Source: Pyrinomonadaceae bacterium (GTDB taxonomy: Bacteria; Acidobacteriota; Blastocatellia; Pyrinomonadales; Pyrinomonadaceae). From it: DNA of 64,000 nucleotides. Location of the stretch: contig JANWYH010000009.1 in the NCBI GenBank assembly GCA_025054715.1, forward strand, positions 1-64,000, in the 5' to 3' direction. Under the pieces are notes generated by a model. That model made no database searches, had not been told where the DNA came from, and saw only the letters and a program-made list of their open reading frames with translations. Position numbers and translations under genes: made by a program. This document shows positions 10,198-19,199 of the stretch, one piece after another; position 1 is the first letter of the stretch; every line of letters starts with the position of its first letter.

Positions 10198-10867
10198 ATG
10201 TAGAAGTTTTTTTGCGAATAATCTCTAACATTCTTTCAAAAACCTCTTTTAGCCCCATTTCGCTGGTGTCTATTAAGATTGCGCCTTTTGGTATCCGAAG
10301 CGGTGAATCCTCGCGAGATGTATCACGAATGTCACGCTCTTTTATTTCGGCAAGCGTTTCTTCGTAAGTTGTAGTAATTCCTCTTTGTAAGTTTTCTTCG
10401 TATCTTCTTCGGGCTCTAGTTTCCGGATTTGCCGTAAGAAAAAACTTGAAGTCTGCATCTGGAAACACTACTGTTCCTATGTCTCTTCCATCGAGCACGC
10501 ATCCCTTTTCGGAAGAAAGCCCTATCTTTCTCTGCTTTTCAACTAAAATTCGACGCACTTCAGGAATAGATGAAACTATCGAAGCTATTTGACCGATTTC
10601 TGCCTTCCGTACCTGATCGGAAACATCTATATCGTTGAGAAATATCCTTAACTCACCGGCGATTTCTTTAAGCTCAATTTTAGTGTTTCTAACCACTTTT
10701 ACCACGCTGTCCGTATCTTCAGGTCCAATGCCAGCTTCTAAAACGGCTAACCCCACAGCACGATACATTGCACCCGTATCCAAATAAAGTAACCCTAGCT
10801 CTTTTGCAATCATTTTACCTAGCGTTGATTTCCCAGCTCCGGAAGGGCCATCAATGGATATTATCAT
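10187..10867 (-). CDS. cmk: Cytidylate kinase
   Basis: This 226-residue P-loop kinase phosphorylates CMP and dCMP in pyrimidine salvage and nucleotide balance. It starts with the Cmk signature [14 protein letters not shown] and [11 protein letters not shown], then has [23 protein letters not shown] in the CMP-binding/core region (positions ~125-148) and the lid segment RRRYEE. Length is normal for type I Cmk. The ATG at 10867 lies inside the end of the upstream threonine aldolase gene (17-bp overlap), which points to one operon and probably translational coupling. The last 11 bp are antisense to the end of the CapA gene. Confidence 0.95.
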   Translation of the reverse strand: MIISIDGPSGAGKSTLGKMIAKELGLLYLDTGAMYRAVGLAVLEAGIGPEDTDSVVKVVRNTKIELKEIAGELRIFLNDIDVSDQVRKAEIGQIASIVSSIPEVRRILVEKQRKIGLSSEKGCVLDGRDIGTVVFPDADFKFFLTANPETRARRRYEENLQRGITTTYEETLAEIKERDIRDTSREDSPLRIPKGAILIDTSEMGLKEVFERMLEIIRKKTSTSRI

Positions 10868-11903
10868 TTAGGATTTCCTCCATAACTTGCAAAGTCCTCT
10901 CTATGTCTTGCCGAGAAATATCGTAGTGGGTAACCATTCTAATAAATTTTCCAAAGGCAATAGCTAGTATTCCTCTCTCTTTAAGAAGTGAACAAACTTC
11001 CAAAGATGTTTTTCCAGTATCAGAAACATCAAATATCACGATGTTTGTTTTCACTCTCTCAGGGTTTATTCTCACACCTTTTATATTTGCTAGACCTTCG
11101 GCGAGACGTTTTGCATTTTCATGATCAAGAAAAAGTCTTTTTGGCGATTCTTCCAAAGCCACAAGACCAGCTGCCGCAAGAACTCCAACTTGTCGCATTC
11201 CTCCACCAAGACGTTTACGCCAGATGCGTGCTTGCTCTATAAACTCGCTGGAACCAAGAAGAATGGAACCAACGGGTGCTCCTAGTCCTTTTGACAAACA
11301 GAACTGAACAGAATCTACGTAACGAGTAAGCTCTGCCACAGAGCTACCTAATGCTACCGAAGCATTAAAAATGCGAGCACCGTCTAAATGCACTGGAATA
11401 CCTAACTCGTGAGCCTTATGACATATTTCAGCCGTCTGTGTCGCTGTCATTACGCTTCCGCCACCAAAATTATGAGTATTTTCAAGACATATCAAGCCTG
11501 TCGGACAAGCGTAATAAGGTTGATTGACATGAATTTCAGGCTCAATCTCTTCCCAGCTCAAAATTCCTCCTTCATCCGAAGCTCGGATTGAGCGAATAAG
11601 AACTCCAGAAACAACACTGGGCGTCGCCATTTCATAATTAAGAATATGGCTTCTTGCTTCGGCTATGACCTCGTCACCCGGTTTAGTGTGAACTTTGATG
11701 GCTATCTGATTTCCCATCGAACCGGTCGGCACAAAAAGAGCTGCTTCCTTTTCGAAAATCTCAGCTGCCCGTTCTTGTAATCTATTGACGGTAGGGTCTT
11801 CGCCAAATACGTCATCACCTACTTCAGCTTCTGCCATTGCTCGACGCATAGCAGGTGTAGGCTTGGTTACGGTATCGCTTCTTAAGTCAATCACTGAAAA
11901 CAT
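10851..11903 (-). CDS. Low-specificity L-threonine aldolase family (PLP enzyme)
   Basis: A fold-type I PLP enzyme of 350 residues that would cleave L-threonine or allo-threonine to glycine and acetaldehyde. It opens with [16 protein letters not shown] and GDDVFGEDP, both diagnostic of the family, has [10 protein letters not shown] and [10 protein letters not shown] (cofactor-binding Asp), and the Schiff-base lysine Lys205 in CLSKGLGAP. The ATG at 11903 is preceded by AAGGAGAT, a close ribosome site. It overlaps the upstream GGCT-like gene by 13 bp and cmk downstream by 17 bp, so the three form one tightly packed operon. It might act on other beta-hydroxy amino acids. Confidence 0.93.
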   Translation of the reverse strand: MFSVIDLRSDTVTKPTPAMRRAMAEAEVGDDVFGEDPTVNRLQERAAEIFEKEAALFVPTGSMGNQIAIKVHTKPGDEVIAEARSHILNYEMATPSVVSGVLIRSIRASDEGGILSWEEIEPEIHVNQPYYACPTGLICLENTHNFGGGSVMTATQTAEICHKAHELGIPVHLDGARIFNASVALGSSVAELTRYVDSVQFCLSKGLGAPVGSILLGSSEFIEQARIWRKRLGGGMRQVGVLAAAGLVALEESPKRLFLDHENAKRLAEGLANIKGVRINPERVKTNIVIFDVSDTGKTSLEVCSLLKERGILAIAFGKFIRMVTHYDISRQDIERTLQVMEEILNDNIH

Positions 11904-12301
11904 ATCTCCTTGAAGTTAAGATATTTTTCAAAATCGCCCGATTCTATAAACTCAGCCTTCTCTACACTGCCATTGTATTCATAAACCCAGCTTTTCACGA
12001 CTTCACCGCTAGTAATATAAACCTTGCTGACTCTGCGAACGAAAAGACTGCCTTGATCGTTTGGATAAAAACCTTCGTAATAGTCAAACCAGGGCAAACA
12101 ACTTTCATCAGTTATCCTGAAAACTTCACCAAAAACCTTACCTTCACCATCTAGAATTATGCCCGGATAAATCCCTAAATAATACAACTTCCCGCAAACA
12201 TATCCCTTACCTACGAAAGTTAGGCTCTTATAAGCCTCAAATAGACACTCCGGAGCGTATTTTCTCATCAAGGTTCCGTAGAAAAATATGTGATTTACCA
12301 T
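11891..12301 (-). CDS. Gamma-glutamylcyclotransferase-like (AIG2/GGCT) protein
   Basis: The protein opens with [10 protein letters not shown], the FYGTLM motif of the AIG2/GGCT fold, followed by [18 protein letters not shown], the usual small-molecule pocket with G-x-YPG, and VFGEVFRI. Family members release 5-oxoproline from gamma-glutamyl amines or peptides, though many bacterial YtfP-type copies have no known substrate. The 136-residue length is typical. It is the first gene of the GGCT, threonine aldolase and cmk operon. The likely catalytic glutamate lies in the region [18 protein letters not shown] but cannot be assigned firmly by eye. Confidence 0.82.
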   Translation of the reverse strand: MVNHIFFYGTLMRKYAPECLFEAYKSLTFVGKGYVCGKLYYLGIYPGIILDGEGKVFGEVFRITDESCLPWFDYYEGFYPNDQGSLFVRRVSKVYITSGEVVKSWVYEYNGSVEKAEFIESGDFEKYLNFKEICFQ

Positions 12302-12546
12302 AGTGGGCGGTAGATAAAAAATGTTAACTTTTGATTTGCAATCAGACGTAGATTATAGCATACTGAACGAAGTTTGTTCTCGCGAAACCTAGGTAGGTTT
12401 CAGGTGGAAGTTTAGCGACGAATTTTTCCATCAAAGAGAAAGTTGACAATCTCCAAAAAGCCAGTTCCAAAGGGAACTAGAAAGAAGCAGTCGCAAGTTG
12501 TTCTTTCAAAAGGCTTTCATTGTGTTTCTAGGAAAGTAAAAAGTGT
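12302..12546. promoter_or_regulatory. Divergent intergenic region and hairpin-rich leader of the RRM gene
   Basis: This 245-bp region separates the GGCT-like operon from the RRM gene. A plausible promoter for the latter is TTGATT (12331) with TTATAG (12353), a 16-bp spacer. The transcript leader would then hold two inverted repeats: GAAACCTA/TAGGTTTC (12384-12391 and 12394-12401) and AGTTCC/GGAACT (12463-12468 and 12473-12478). Long structured leaders are typical of cold-shock RNA-binding proteins, so thermal or auto-regulation is plausible but inferred. Confidence 0.4.
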
Positions 12547-12828
12547 ATGAAGTTGTATGTAGGTAATTTATCGTTTCGCGTAACCAGTGATGATTTGTTT
12601 GAGTATTTTTCTCGCGTGGGAACGGTTGAATCGGCTAGAGTAGTGCTTGACAGAGAAACTGGCAGGTCTCGAGGATTTGGCTTTGTAGAAATGTCATCCG
12701 AAGAAGAAGCTTTAGCGGCTATCGCTAGACTTAACGGGAAGGAATATGAAGGTCGTCAAATGATTGTTAATGAGGCTCGTCCTCGTCCTGATGGATTTAA
12801 CAACAAACGTCAAAAACACCGATGGTAA
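12547..12828 (+). CDS. Small RNA-binding protein with a single RRM domain
   Basis: A 93-residue protein consisting of one RNA recognition motif. RNP2 is KLYVGNLS (residues 2-9) and RNP1 is RGFGFVEM (residues 42-49), with the aromatic positions Tyr4, Phe44 and Phe46 that stack on RNA bases. A short basic tail (NNKRQKHRW) follows. Bacterial proteins of this Rbp type, known best from cyanobacteria, are often cold-inducible RNA chaperones. The gene is monocistronic: it has its own leader with two hairpins and ends at a strong bidirectional terminator. Its target RNAs are unknown. Confidence 0.93.
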   Translation: MKLYVGNLSFRVTSDDLFEYFSRVGTVESARVVLDRETGRSRGFGFVEMSSEEEALAAIARLNGKEYEGRQMIVNEARPRPDGFNNKRQKHRW

Positions 12829-12832
12829 ATAA

Positions 12833-12860
12833 AAGCTTGTGCCAGAAAAGGCACAAGCTT
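12833..12860. terminator. Bidirectional intrinsic terminator
   Basis: A perfect 11-bp inverted repeat, AAGCTTGTGCC (12833-12843) and GGCACAAGCTT (12850-12860), encloses a 6-nt loop. T-rich sequence lies on both outer sides (ACTTTTCT to the right, and TTTATTTA on the minus strand to the left). It sits between the convergent RRM gene and the GrdB-like gene, whose stop codon overlaps the stem's last two bases. Confidence 0.85.
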
Positions 12861-13716
12861 ACTTTTCTCCTCTTTCCTTTTCTACTTCCGTCTCTAATTC
12901 TACAACTAGCTTTCTTATGCTCGGTTGATCAAGCGGCTCGATTAAACGTAACGATTCATCCAGGATGCGTAGCTGATATTCTTTCCAATTTGGTTTTCCT
13001 GCCACGCTTCCAAACTCACCTTCGTAATAAGCGGCACGCGGTGGACGGATTTTTTCCGTAATTTCTCGATCAACTGAAATAGTCATCGTGGGAATACCAC
13101 TTTGCTCGATCTTTCGAGCAATTATTGCGACTGTTTGATGACAAAGCCGTGAAGCAGGAATAAGAAGAGCTGCCTGAACGTTGTATCGGTGAAGCCTCTC
13201 AGCAATTTTCGGGGCTAGCTGCTCGGCTACAAGCCTAGCATTCGGAATAAAACCACACAGACTCCACCAAACTTCATTTAGCCTTCCAATAACCGCATTT
13301 TCCTCATATTCTATGAGTCTTTCTATAGGAATCTGCGCGTTTCTATCTTCTGTGACGGCTTTAGGGTCATAACCCCGCGCTGAATATGCTAGGTCCTTCG
13401 CTTCGACCTCTCTCGGAATCTCTCTAAAACTGACGTCCCCATCAACCGTAGCTGTGTCGAAAGGTTTTGTTCCATCAATGTAAGCACCTGCTGATGAAAT
13501 TAAACCTAAGTTTAACATTGGCAATGCTCTTCTGGCAGGCCTAAAAGGTGCATAGCGATTTTCCACAAAAGGATAACCCCTTAGCTCTTCATTAAAACGC
13601 CATCTTGAAAACCGAACTGTCCAAGATTCTAGGTTTTCTATAACTTCATTTTCAAAAGGTTTTTCTTCTTCCCTTTTTAATCCAACGACTTGCTTAATTG
13701 TTTCCAGCATATTCAT
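12859..13716 (-). CDS. Glycine/betaine/sarcosine or D-proline reductase B-like protein, non-selenocysteine
   Basis: The 285-residue protein carries the family signature LISSAGAYIDGTKPFD plus DGDVSFREIP (residues ~72-101) and a later LLIPASRLCHQTVAIIA (185-200), equivalent to the region holding the Sec or Cys residue of GrdB and PrdB. Here the position is Cys192-His193 and there is no in-frame UGA. Characterised relatives are subunits of Stickland reductases, but short homologues occur in aerobes without the partner subunits and have no assigned reaction. It overlaps the DUF4149 membrane gene by 23 bp, so the pair is probably co-translated. The reductase role is not claimed. Confidence 0.72.
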   Translation of the reverse strand: MNMLETIKQVVGLKREEEKPFENEVIENLESWTVRFSRWRFNEELRGYPFVENRYAPFRPARRALPMLNLGLISSAGAYIDGTKPFDTATVDGDVSFREIPREVEAKDLAYSARGYDPKAVTEDRNAQIPIERLIEYEENAVIGRLNEVWWSLCGFIPNARLVAEQLAPKIAERLHRYNVQAALLIPASRLCHQTVAIIARKIEQSGIPTMTISVDREITEKIRPPRAAYYEGEFGSVAGKPNWKEYQLRILDESLRLIEPLDQPSIRKLVVELETEVEKERGEK

Positions 13717-14284
13717 AACTTTTGCGAATTCTTCTAGTGATTAAAAAATAGGCTATAAGAGCAGCTGTCATCGCTATTGCTAAAAGAATGACTGAATAAT
13801 CATGTAACTCGGCAAACCCTTTCTTAAAAGGATCGTCAGCAGGAAGCTCATCTACTGGTTTATCAATCTGTTGCCTAAGTCCATGCATCCATGCAGAAAC
13901 AACAAATTGACTGAGAGCACAGCACAAGCTTAAAACCAAAAACATGGCTCTCTCTATCCAAACCATAAAATCTGTAGACTTAGAAAGAAAAGAGGTTAAA
14001 AGTAAGACAAAACCTATAACTAATCCTGAATAGTTTATTATTGTCAAGGTCTCATTTACAATCGCACCTGCCATCTGACTTGAAGGCAAGACAGCAAAAG
14101 CCGTCTGTGTAACAACAAAGCTAAAAAATAGCGCTGCCCCTAACCATGTAGAAAGAAAGAGCCCTCGGAAAGAGCCAACCAGAAATTCCCTCATAAAAGT
14201 TGATTCTGTCATAAAGGCAATAGCTTTATCAAATCGGAAACCCAAGTTACATGCCATAGAGCATAGAGATTTAGACTTCATCAA
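13694..14284 (-). CDS. DUF4149-like four-helix integral membrane protein
   Basis: Four hydrophobic segments (about residues 37-62, 80-100, 110-133 and 166-188) and the opening FLSTWLGAALFFSFVVTQTAFAVLP resemble the DUF4149/TMEM205-like family, in which a WLG-x2-FF segment is followed by a proline-ended loop. No catalytic motif is visible and no function is known for the bacterial family. The frame starts at 14284, but ATGs at 14212 and 14194 would start closer to the first membrane helix and are equally likely; none has a clear Shine-Dalgarno sequence. It is the upstream partner of the GrdB-like gene. Confidence 0.68.
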   Translation of the reverse strand: MMKSKSLCSMACNLGFRFDKAIAFMTESTFMREFLVGSFRGLFLSTWLGAALFFSFVVTQTAFAVLPSSQMAGAIVNETLTIINYSGLVIGFVLLLTSFLSKSTDFMVWIERAMFLVLSLCCALSQFVVSAWMHGLRQQIDKPVDELPADDPFKKGFAELHDYSVILLAIAMTAALIAYFLITRRIRKSYEYAGNN

Positions 14285-14714
14285 AGAAGTTTACACGTAA
14301 GTAGGACTACTTCATCCTTACAATGGCTATTTTCTTCCGTAAGCCTAGATCAACCTTTTGAGTTTTTGACCTACAATCCTTGAAGTAGATGAAAACTTCT
14401 TTCTTAAGTATCGTAAAAACACTCATTTCTTGATCTACTGTGTTCACATAATCCGAACAGTTAACTATCCTGTCTGAAAGCACACGGTCTCCAGTACAAT
14501 TAGAAGCAACTCTGATGCTTGTTAGAAAGTCTCGTATTTTGAGAAAATAGGTTTTTAGCAGCTTTAGCTTGCTTCCTTTCTTTTGTTTCTTTCACTTCGT
14601 ATGTAGAAAATAGAGCCTCATTAGATTAGATAAATGCTTGCTTTTACGGAATTACTTATTGCATAATTTGTTTGCTAAACATGTTGAAGGCACTCCAAAA
14701 GCTAACCTAACACT
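14285..14714. other. 430-bp intergenic region between divergent genes
   Basis: The region separates the start of the DUF4149 gene from the start of the histidine kinase. No open frame with a recognisable product, no tRNA and no long inverted repeat were seen. It must contain promoters for both flanking genes, but no clear -35/-10 pair with good spacing could be assigned. Confidence 0.5.
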
Positions 14715-16700
14715 ATGAAAACAAAGCAAATAGCTCTTCCCATTTTACTTTCCTCATCTTTAACCTTCAGCACCCTCCTAATGTTAGAACTAGTAGCTAA
14801 GATACTGCAGAAGTATTTCACCGACTATAGTCTGTTTGATCTAAATTGGTGGGAAGCAAGTGCCATATTTACCCTAGGAATTATCATGTGGTTTCTGACC
14901 GAAAAATTCGGAATCAGCAAGATCGTCCCACTCGCTATCTTCCTCACTTTAATATGGTTTGCCTTGAGCCTTATAGGAAAAAGAATATACGAAGTTGATT
15001 TTCATTTTACGCAATTTCTAATAGCTCTTTTCGTTCCCATAATCGGCTCTCATCTTATGAAATTAAAAAAGTTAGACGATGAGCTAACAGAAAACTTAAA
15101 ACTCCTATCTTCGTTTAGCTACCTTTTTCAATCGAAAACTGCAGAGCAAAGAATCGAAAGCACATTAAAGCTTCTAAAAGCTCTCTTGCCTATTTCAGAA
15201 GCTATAATCTTCTACCTTATAGACAGGGAACTTAAACCCGTTGGAAGAACTCGAAAGAACACCACTTCCACAGAACCACTCCCTACAAGGCAAGCCGCAT
15301 GGCGCGACATAGTTAACATGTGCGAAGAAGCTATAAGCTCAGGACAAACTAAACTGACGAAAAACGAAAATAAAACCTGCATTGCTGCTCCTCTGGTCAG
15401 TGAGGAAGAATACGTAGGTGTTTTTTATGTCGAAGTCCAAGCAAATTTAGAAGAAGAAGAAAAAAAACTTATAGAATCCGTAAGCGAACAGCTTGCTAGA
15501 AATTTCCAACGAAGAGAAGCCAAAAAGCTTACTCTCCCAAATCAATCCTGGTGGGGGTTTCTGTCAACACAGCTTTCAAGAAATAGAAACGAATTACTCA
15601 AAATCATAAGAAACAACATCAAGGAACAAGCATTCAGCATCCTAGCAACTTCTTTTCTAAAAGAAGCTTTCGCAGTCTCATATCTAGACGGAACTCTTGC
15701 ATACGCAAATCGCCAGATGCGACATCTTGCAAACTTAAAAAGCTCCGATCCGAGCGAAATTGACCTAACTACCTTACTTGATCGCTTCAAAACACGCACT
15801 TTCAACGAACCTCAACTAGCCCTTAGAAAAGTTCTGCAAACAGGCGAGTCATACGAAAATGAGCTTTTCTTCGAAGAAACAGGAAAAACTCTTAAAATTC
15901 AAATAACCCTCGTTGAAATCGCCTCAAATGAATCAATTCATGAGACCGGAATTTCGACAAAACCAGCATGTTTTCTGGTCGTCATAAGCGACATAACCGC
16001 AGTTAAAGAAAATGAAAAGTTAAGAAGCGATATGGTAAATCTAATGTCACATGAGATAAGAACACCTCTGACTAGCATTCAAGGCTTTGCTGAATTGCTA
16101 ATGCTTGATGATACGATTTCGCAAGAGAATAAGGAATTCATATCAACCATTTTCAAAGAATCTCAGCGCCTTGCGAGAATGCTTAATACCTTTCTTTCAA
16201 TAGCTAAGCTCGAGCAATCAGATAAACAAGAATTCCAAAAAATCCCTGTAAAACTAGACTCTCTTGTTAGCGAGGTCGTTCAAACCATGCAGGATAAAGC
16301 AAAGAGGAAACGGATCAGACTTATAGAAAAAGCTGATCCGAATATTCCTCCCATAGCTGCGGATAAAGGCTTAGTAGCAAAGGCAATATCTCATTTGATA
16401 GACAACGCCATTAAATATAGTCCTGAAAGAACATCGGTCATAATAACAACAGCCATAGAACCTGACTATCTTCGCGTGACGGTAGAAGATCGAGGATATG
16501 GAATACCTAAAGAAGAACAAGAAAAGATATGGCAGAAGTTTTACAGGATAGTCCGCGAAGGACAAGATAAAGAAGAAGAATCAACCGGTCTAGGTCTCGC
16601 TCTTGTAAAAGAAATAGTTGAAAGACACAATGGCTCGGTCGAAGTCGAATCAGAAGTCGGATTTGGCTCAAAATTCAGTATAAGGCTTCCACGCCTATAA
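14715..16700 (+). CDS. Membrane sensor histidine kinase with GAF and PAS domains
   Basis: A 661-residue hybrid-free sensor kinase. Four membrane segments occupy residues ~7-115, followed by a GAF-like domain (~125-255), a PAS-like domain (~310-435), the HisKA dimerisation helix with phosphoacceptor His446 in LMSHEIRTPLTSI, and a HATPase domain with N (LIDNAIKYSP), G1 (DRGYGIP) and G2 (STGLGLALVKEIV) boxes. Asp/Glu next to His446 supports phosphatase activity. The input is probably cytoplasmic or membrane-linked because no periplasmic domain is visible. No response regulator is adjacent, so it is an orphan kinase; the NtrC-type regulator at 0.8 kb has no demonstrated link. It abuts the convergent HAD gene with no gap. 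Confidence 0.94.
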   Translation: MKTKQIALPILLSSSLTFSTLLMLELVAKILQKYFTDYSLFDLNWWEASAIFTLGIIMWFLTEKFGISKIVPLAIFLTLIWFALSLIGKRIYEVDFHFTQFLIALFVPIIGSHLMKLKKLDDELTENLKLLSSFSYLFQSKTAEQRIESTLKLLKALLPISEAIIFYLIDRELKPVGRTRKNTTSTEPLPTRQAAWRDIVNMCEEAISSGQTKLTKNENKTCIAAPLVSEEEYVGVFYVEVQANLEEEEKKLIESVSEQLARNFQRREAKKLTLPNQSWWGFLSTQLSRNRNELLKIIRNNIKEQAFSILATSFLKEAFAVSYLDGTLAYANRQMRHLANLKSSDPSEIDLTTLLDRFKTRTFNEPQLALRKVLQTGESYENELFFEETGKTLKIQITLVEIASNESIHETGISTKPACFLVVISDITAVKENEKLRSDMVNLMSHEIRTPLTSIQGFAELLMLDDTISQENKEFISTIFKESQRLARMLNTFLSIAKLEQSDKQEFQKIPVKLDSLVSEVVQTMQDKAKRKRIRLIEKADPNIPPIAADKGLVAKAISHLIDNAIKYSPERTSVIITTAIEPDYLRVTVEDRGYGIPKEEQEKIWQKFYRIVREGQDKEEESTGLGLALVKEIVERHNGSVEVESEVGFGSKFSIRLPRL

Positions 16701-17435
16701 TTAGACATTTTGCAAAGTTTCAAGAAATTTTTCCGTATCACTTAAGTCATCAAAAACTGCATCAGGTTTATATCGAAGCAAGTCTTCATAACTGTATTTA
16801 CCAGTTGCTACTGAAATTACTTTTGCCCCGAAACTGCGAGCCGTCACAATGTCGTTCGGCGTATCGCCAATAATAATAAACTGCTGAGGAGAGAAGTTGA
16901 AATCATATTTATTCTGAAATAGCCCCGCAACATAAGAAGCTAAAACCTTTCTATCACAAGAAATCTCCCCAAAAGCATTCGGTGAGTCAGCAAAGTAATC
17001 CCAAAGCCCAACCGAACGGAGTTTTATTTCAGCAGCAACAGATAAATTACCTGTCAGCAGAGCATTTACAAAAACATCCTTGTAGAGAGAGGTTTTCTCT
17101 AAAGCCTCTCTTACACCATTCAGAACAAAAAAACCCTCAGCTTTACATTCGAGAACTTTCAACATCTCTTCACGAAAAACTCGTAAAAGCAGGCTTCTTT
17201 TCGATAGTATGTCCTCTGGTGTTAGATTCCGAGATTTCAAAGCCTCATACATTATTTGAGTATCGGTCATACCCGACGGCATCACAGAGTCTAATTCTCC
17301 GGCAGAGCCGAAGACTTTCTCCATCGTCGATGCAAAGTATCTTTTGTATGAACCGCTAACTTTTGATAAAAGGATAGTTCCGTCAATGTCCCAAAGCAGG
17401 ATTCTCAGTTTAGAAAGGCTCTCTGCTTCAAGCAT
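16701..17435 (-). CDS. HAD-superfamily hydrolase, phosphoglycolate-phosphatase-like
   Basis: Motif I is [10 protein letters not shown] with nucleophile Asp16 and acid/base Asp18. An alpha-helical cap (~25-110) follows, then motif II in LLTGN and motif III/IV in [19 protein letters not shown], where GDTPND binds magnesium. Length (244) and order match the Gph/subfamily IA phosphatases, which hydrolyse phosphoglycolate or other small phosphomonoesters; the substrate cannot be set from sequence. The start overlaps the end of ttcA by 8 bp, so the two are one operon, though no functional connection is evident. Its stop lies immediately next to the histidine kinase stop. Confidence 0.88.
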   Translation of the reverse strand: MLEAESLSKLRILLWDIDGTILLSKVSGSYKRYFASTMEKVFGSAGELDSVMPSGMTDTQIMYEALKSRNLTPEDILSKRSLLLRVFREEMLKVLECKAEGFFVLNGVREALEKTSLYKDVFVNALLTGNLSVAAEIKLRSVGLWDYFADSPNAFGEISCDRKVLASYVAGLFQNKYDFNFSPQQFIIIGDTPNDIVTARSFGAKVISVATGKYSYEDLLRYKPDAVFDDLSDTEKFLETLQNV

Positions 17436-18312
17436 TTTGCAAAATAGGTAATGTCTTTTCTTCTAAATTAAGTTCCGAATGATCAAATACTTCATCCAAT
17501 TCTCGGCGAACCGATCCATGCCCAGGCGGTATTCGTTTTATTAAAGGCTCGAAGTTTTTGAAATCGTAAAGCCTGTTATCTAAAAGATGCGACGATATAA
17601 CGTTTGACAATGCCGTCATTATTGATGAACGAATAAAGGGAATTTCTCTTTCCAAATCACTTATGAGTTGCTTCATTCTGGCTCTTTTCAAATTCGGTTG
17701 CGAGCCACAAAGATTACAAGGAATAATTGGAAACTCCCGTTGTCTCGCATATTCCGCAATTTCAGACTCTAAACAATAAGCCAGCGGGCGAATAACTGTA
17801 TTTCTGCCGTCATCTGAGCGAAGAACTGGCGGCATCGCTTTAAGCTGACCGACATAGAAAACATTCAAAAGAAAAGTCGAAATTATGTCGTCAGCATGAT
17901 GCCCGAGAGCTATCTTGGTGCATTTCTCTTCAATCGCGGTTGAGTACAATATACCTCGCCTCAACCTAGAACAAAGCGAGCAGTAAGTTTTACCTTCAGG
18001 AATATGCGCTCGAACAACCGAATAAGTATCTTCTTCAATTATCCTATATTCAATTCCTATGCTCTCAAGATATCTCGGCAACACATCGGCAGGGAAACCT
18101 GGTTGTTTCTGATCAAGATTTACGGCAAACAGCTCGAACTTTACAGGTGAGTGTCGGCGTATCTCGAGCAAAAGGTCAAGCATAGTATAACTATCTTTGC
18201 CGCCAGACAAACAAACCATCACGCGGTCGCCCTCCTCAATCATCGAAAAGTCTCTAATTGCCCTGCCAACTTTGTTCAAAAGTTTAGCTTTCAATTTGCG
18301 ATTAACTGTCAT
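17428..18312 (-). CDS. ttcA: tRNA 2-thiocytidine(32) synthetase TtcA
   Basis: A 294-residue PP-loop ATPase with CLSGGKDS (residues 36-41 the core) that adenylates C32 of certain tRNAs before sulfur insertion. Two CxxC pairs, CSLC (in [12 protein letters not shown]) and CNLC (in IPCNLCGSQ), are the ligands of the TtcA iron-sulfur cluster, and LGHHADDI is the conserved middle motif. [14 protein letters not shown] and NVISSHLLD are also typical. It is divergent from the bactofilin gene and leads the ttcA-HAD operon. Confidence 0.95.
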   Translation of the reverse strand: MTVNRKLKAKLLNKVGRAIRDFSMIEEGDRVMVCLSGGKDSYTMLDLLLEIRRHSPVKFELFAVNLDQKQPGFPADVLPRYLESIGIEYRIIEEDTYSVVRAHIPEGKTYCSLCSRLRRGILYSTAIEEKCTKIALGHHADDIISTFLLNVFYVGQLKAMPPVLRSDDGRNTVIRPLAYCLESEIAEYARQREFPIIPCNLCGSQPNLKRARMKQLISDLEREIPFIRSSIMTALSNVISSHLLDNRLYDFKNFEPLIKRIPPGHGSVRRELDEVFDHSELNLEEKTLPILQNA

Positions 18313-18410
18313 AAGTCGCGAAATAAAAAATTACCATAAAAACTAGAAAAATCATAACCAAACTGTTAGAATGACGAAACTATAGCAAAATCAATTTTGG
18401 AGGAGAAAAA

Positions 18411-18935
18411 ATGATAAAAATAGGGCGTAGTTCTACAAAACCGACTCAGCCTGCTTTTTCTAAAGCAGAGTCAGTGGTTCAATCCGAAAAACAAGACTTT
18501 CAGGGCGCAAAAAACGATGCAATAGGTTACGAAATCAAAGAGGGTAGCCTCAGTAGTTACGTTGGTGAGGGCACAATTCTAACAGGCGAGACAAGCTTCA
18601 AAGCAATGATGAGAATTGATGGTCAATTCAAAGGAAAAATTAGTTCTCAAGAAGGAACACTTATAGTCGGCGTAAATGGTAAAGTAGAAGCAAACATCTG
18701 CGTTGGAACCGCAATAATAAATGGCACAGTAAACGGAGACATAATAGCATCTCAAAAAGTCGAACTCGGCAAAACCGCTCACGTTCTCGGAAATATACAA
18801 ACTCCGAGACTTAAAATCGAAGACGGAGCATTTTTTGAAGGAAATTGCACGATGCTAAAATCAAAAGAAACCTCCGAGAAAACAGAAAACAGTTCCTTCA
18901 CAAATTCAAATGAAGGCATCAATGAAATCATTTGA
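18411..18935 (+). CDS. Bactofilin (polymer-forming cytoskeletal protein)
   Basis: The central part (about residues 50-145) is a bactofilin right-handed beta-helix: it opens with GTILTGETSFKAMMRIDG, then shows repeating hydrophobic triplets (GTLIVGVNGKVEANI, GTAIINGTVNGDI, KVELGKTAHVLGNI). Unstructured charged tails flank it, as in the family. Bactofilins self-assemble without nucleotide into filaments that scaffold envelope enzymes, often for cell shape or polar assembly. A strong ribosome site (GGAGGAG, 18399-18405) precedes the ATG and a hairpin follows the stop, so the gene is probably monocistronic and well expressed. No peptidoglycan hydrolase partner is adjacent. Confidence 0.92.
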   Translation: MIKIGRSSTKPTQPAFSKAESVVQSEKQDFQGAKNDAIGYEIKEGSLSSYVGEGTILTGETSFKAMMRIDGQFKGKISSQEGTLIVGVNGKVEANICVGTAIINGTVNGDIIASQKVELGKTAHVLGNIQTPRLKIEDGAFFEGNCTMLKSKETSEKTENSSFTNSNEGINEII

Positions 18936-18938
18936 AAA

Positions 18939-18970
18939 GTTAGAGCGCCTTCTTTTTCCGGCGCTCTAAC
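18939..18970 (+). terminator. Hairpin downstream of the bactofilin gene
   Basis: A perfect 11-bp inverted repeat, GTTAGAGCGCC (18939-18949) and GGCGCTCTAAC (18960-18970), encloses a T-rich 10-nt loop just after the stop codon. The stem is strong, but no T tract follows it, so it may stabilise the 3' end rather than act as a classical intrinsic terminator. Confidence 0.6.
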
Positions 18971-19149
18971 ATCCTAGCCCAGAAGAAACTCGCAAGATCA
19001 CCCTGCCCCCACAGAAGACAATTACTCATTCAACAAGAAAACCTTAATGAACGCGGGTGATAAATTTCATACCGAAAGCTCATATCCTCTAGTCTATTGC
19101 AGAATCCCTCTACTACCAGCGATTAAGCCTTCAAAAAGCAATTTATTTA

Positions 19150-19168
19150 CTGTATTATAACTATACAG
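19150..19168. promoter_or_regulatory. 19-bp palindrome over a probable promoter
   Basis: CTGTAT and ATACAG face each other across 7 bp (TATAACT). The spacer overlaps a -10-like TATAAC ~35 bp before the TTG start of the Bpt-like gene. The dyad may be an operator for a dimeric repressor. The N11 gap between CTGT and ACAG is too long for a canonical SOS box. Confidence 0.35.
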
Positions 19169-19199
19169 CTAATTCTATAGCTTTTCTAAAAGGTGGAAC

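Noticed and set aside
14640-14670. Promoter for the histidine kinase
   Set aside because: CATAAT has no -35 element at 15-19 bp. The candidate TTTACG is only 13 bp away, so it was not listed.
19150-19168. LexA (SOS) box
   Set aside because: The distance between CTGT and ACAG is 11 bp, not the 8 bp of the canonical box, and the downstream genes have no DNA-repair role.
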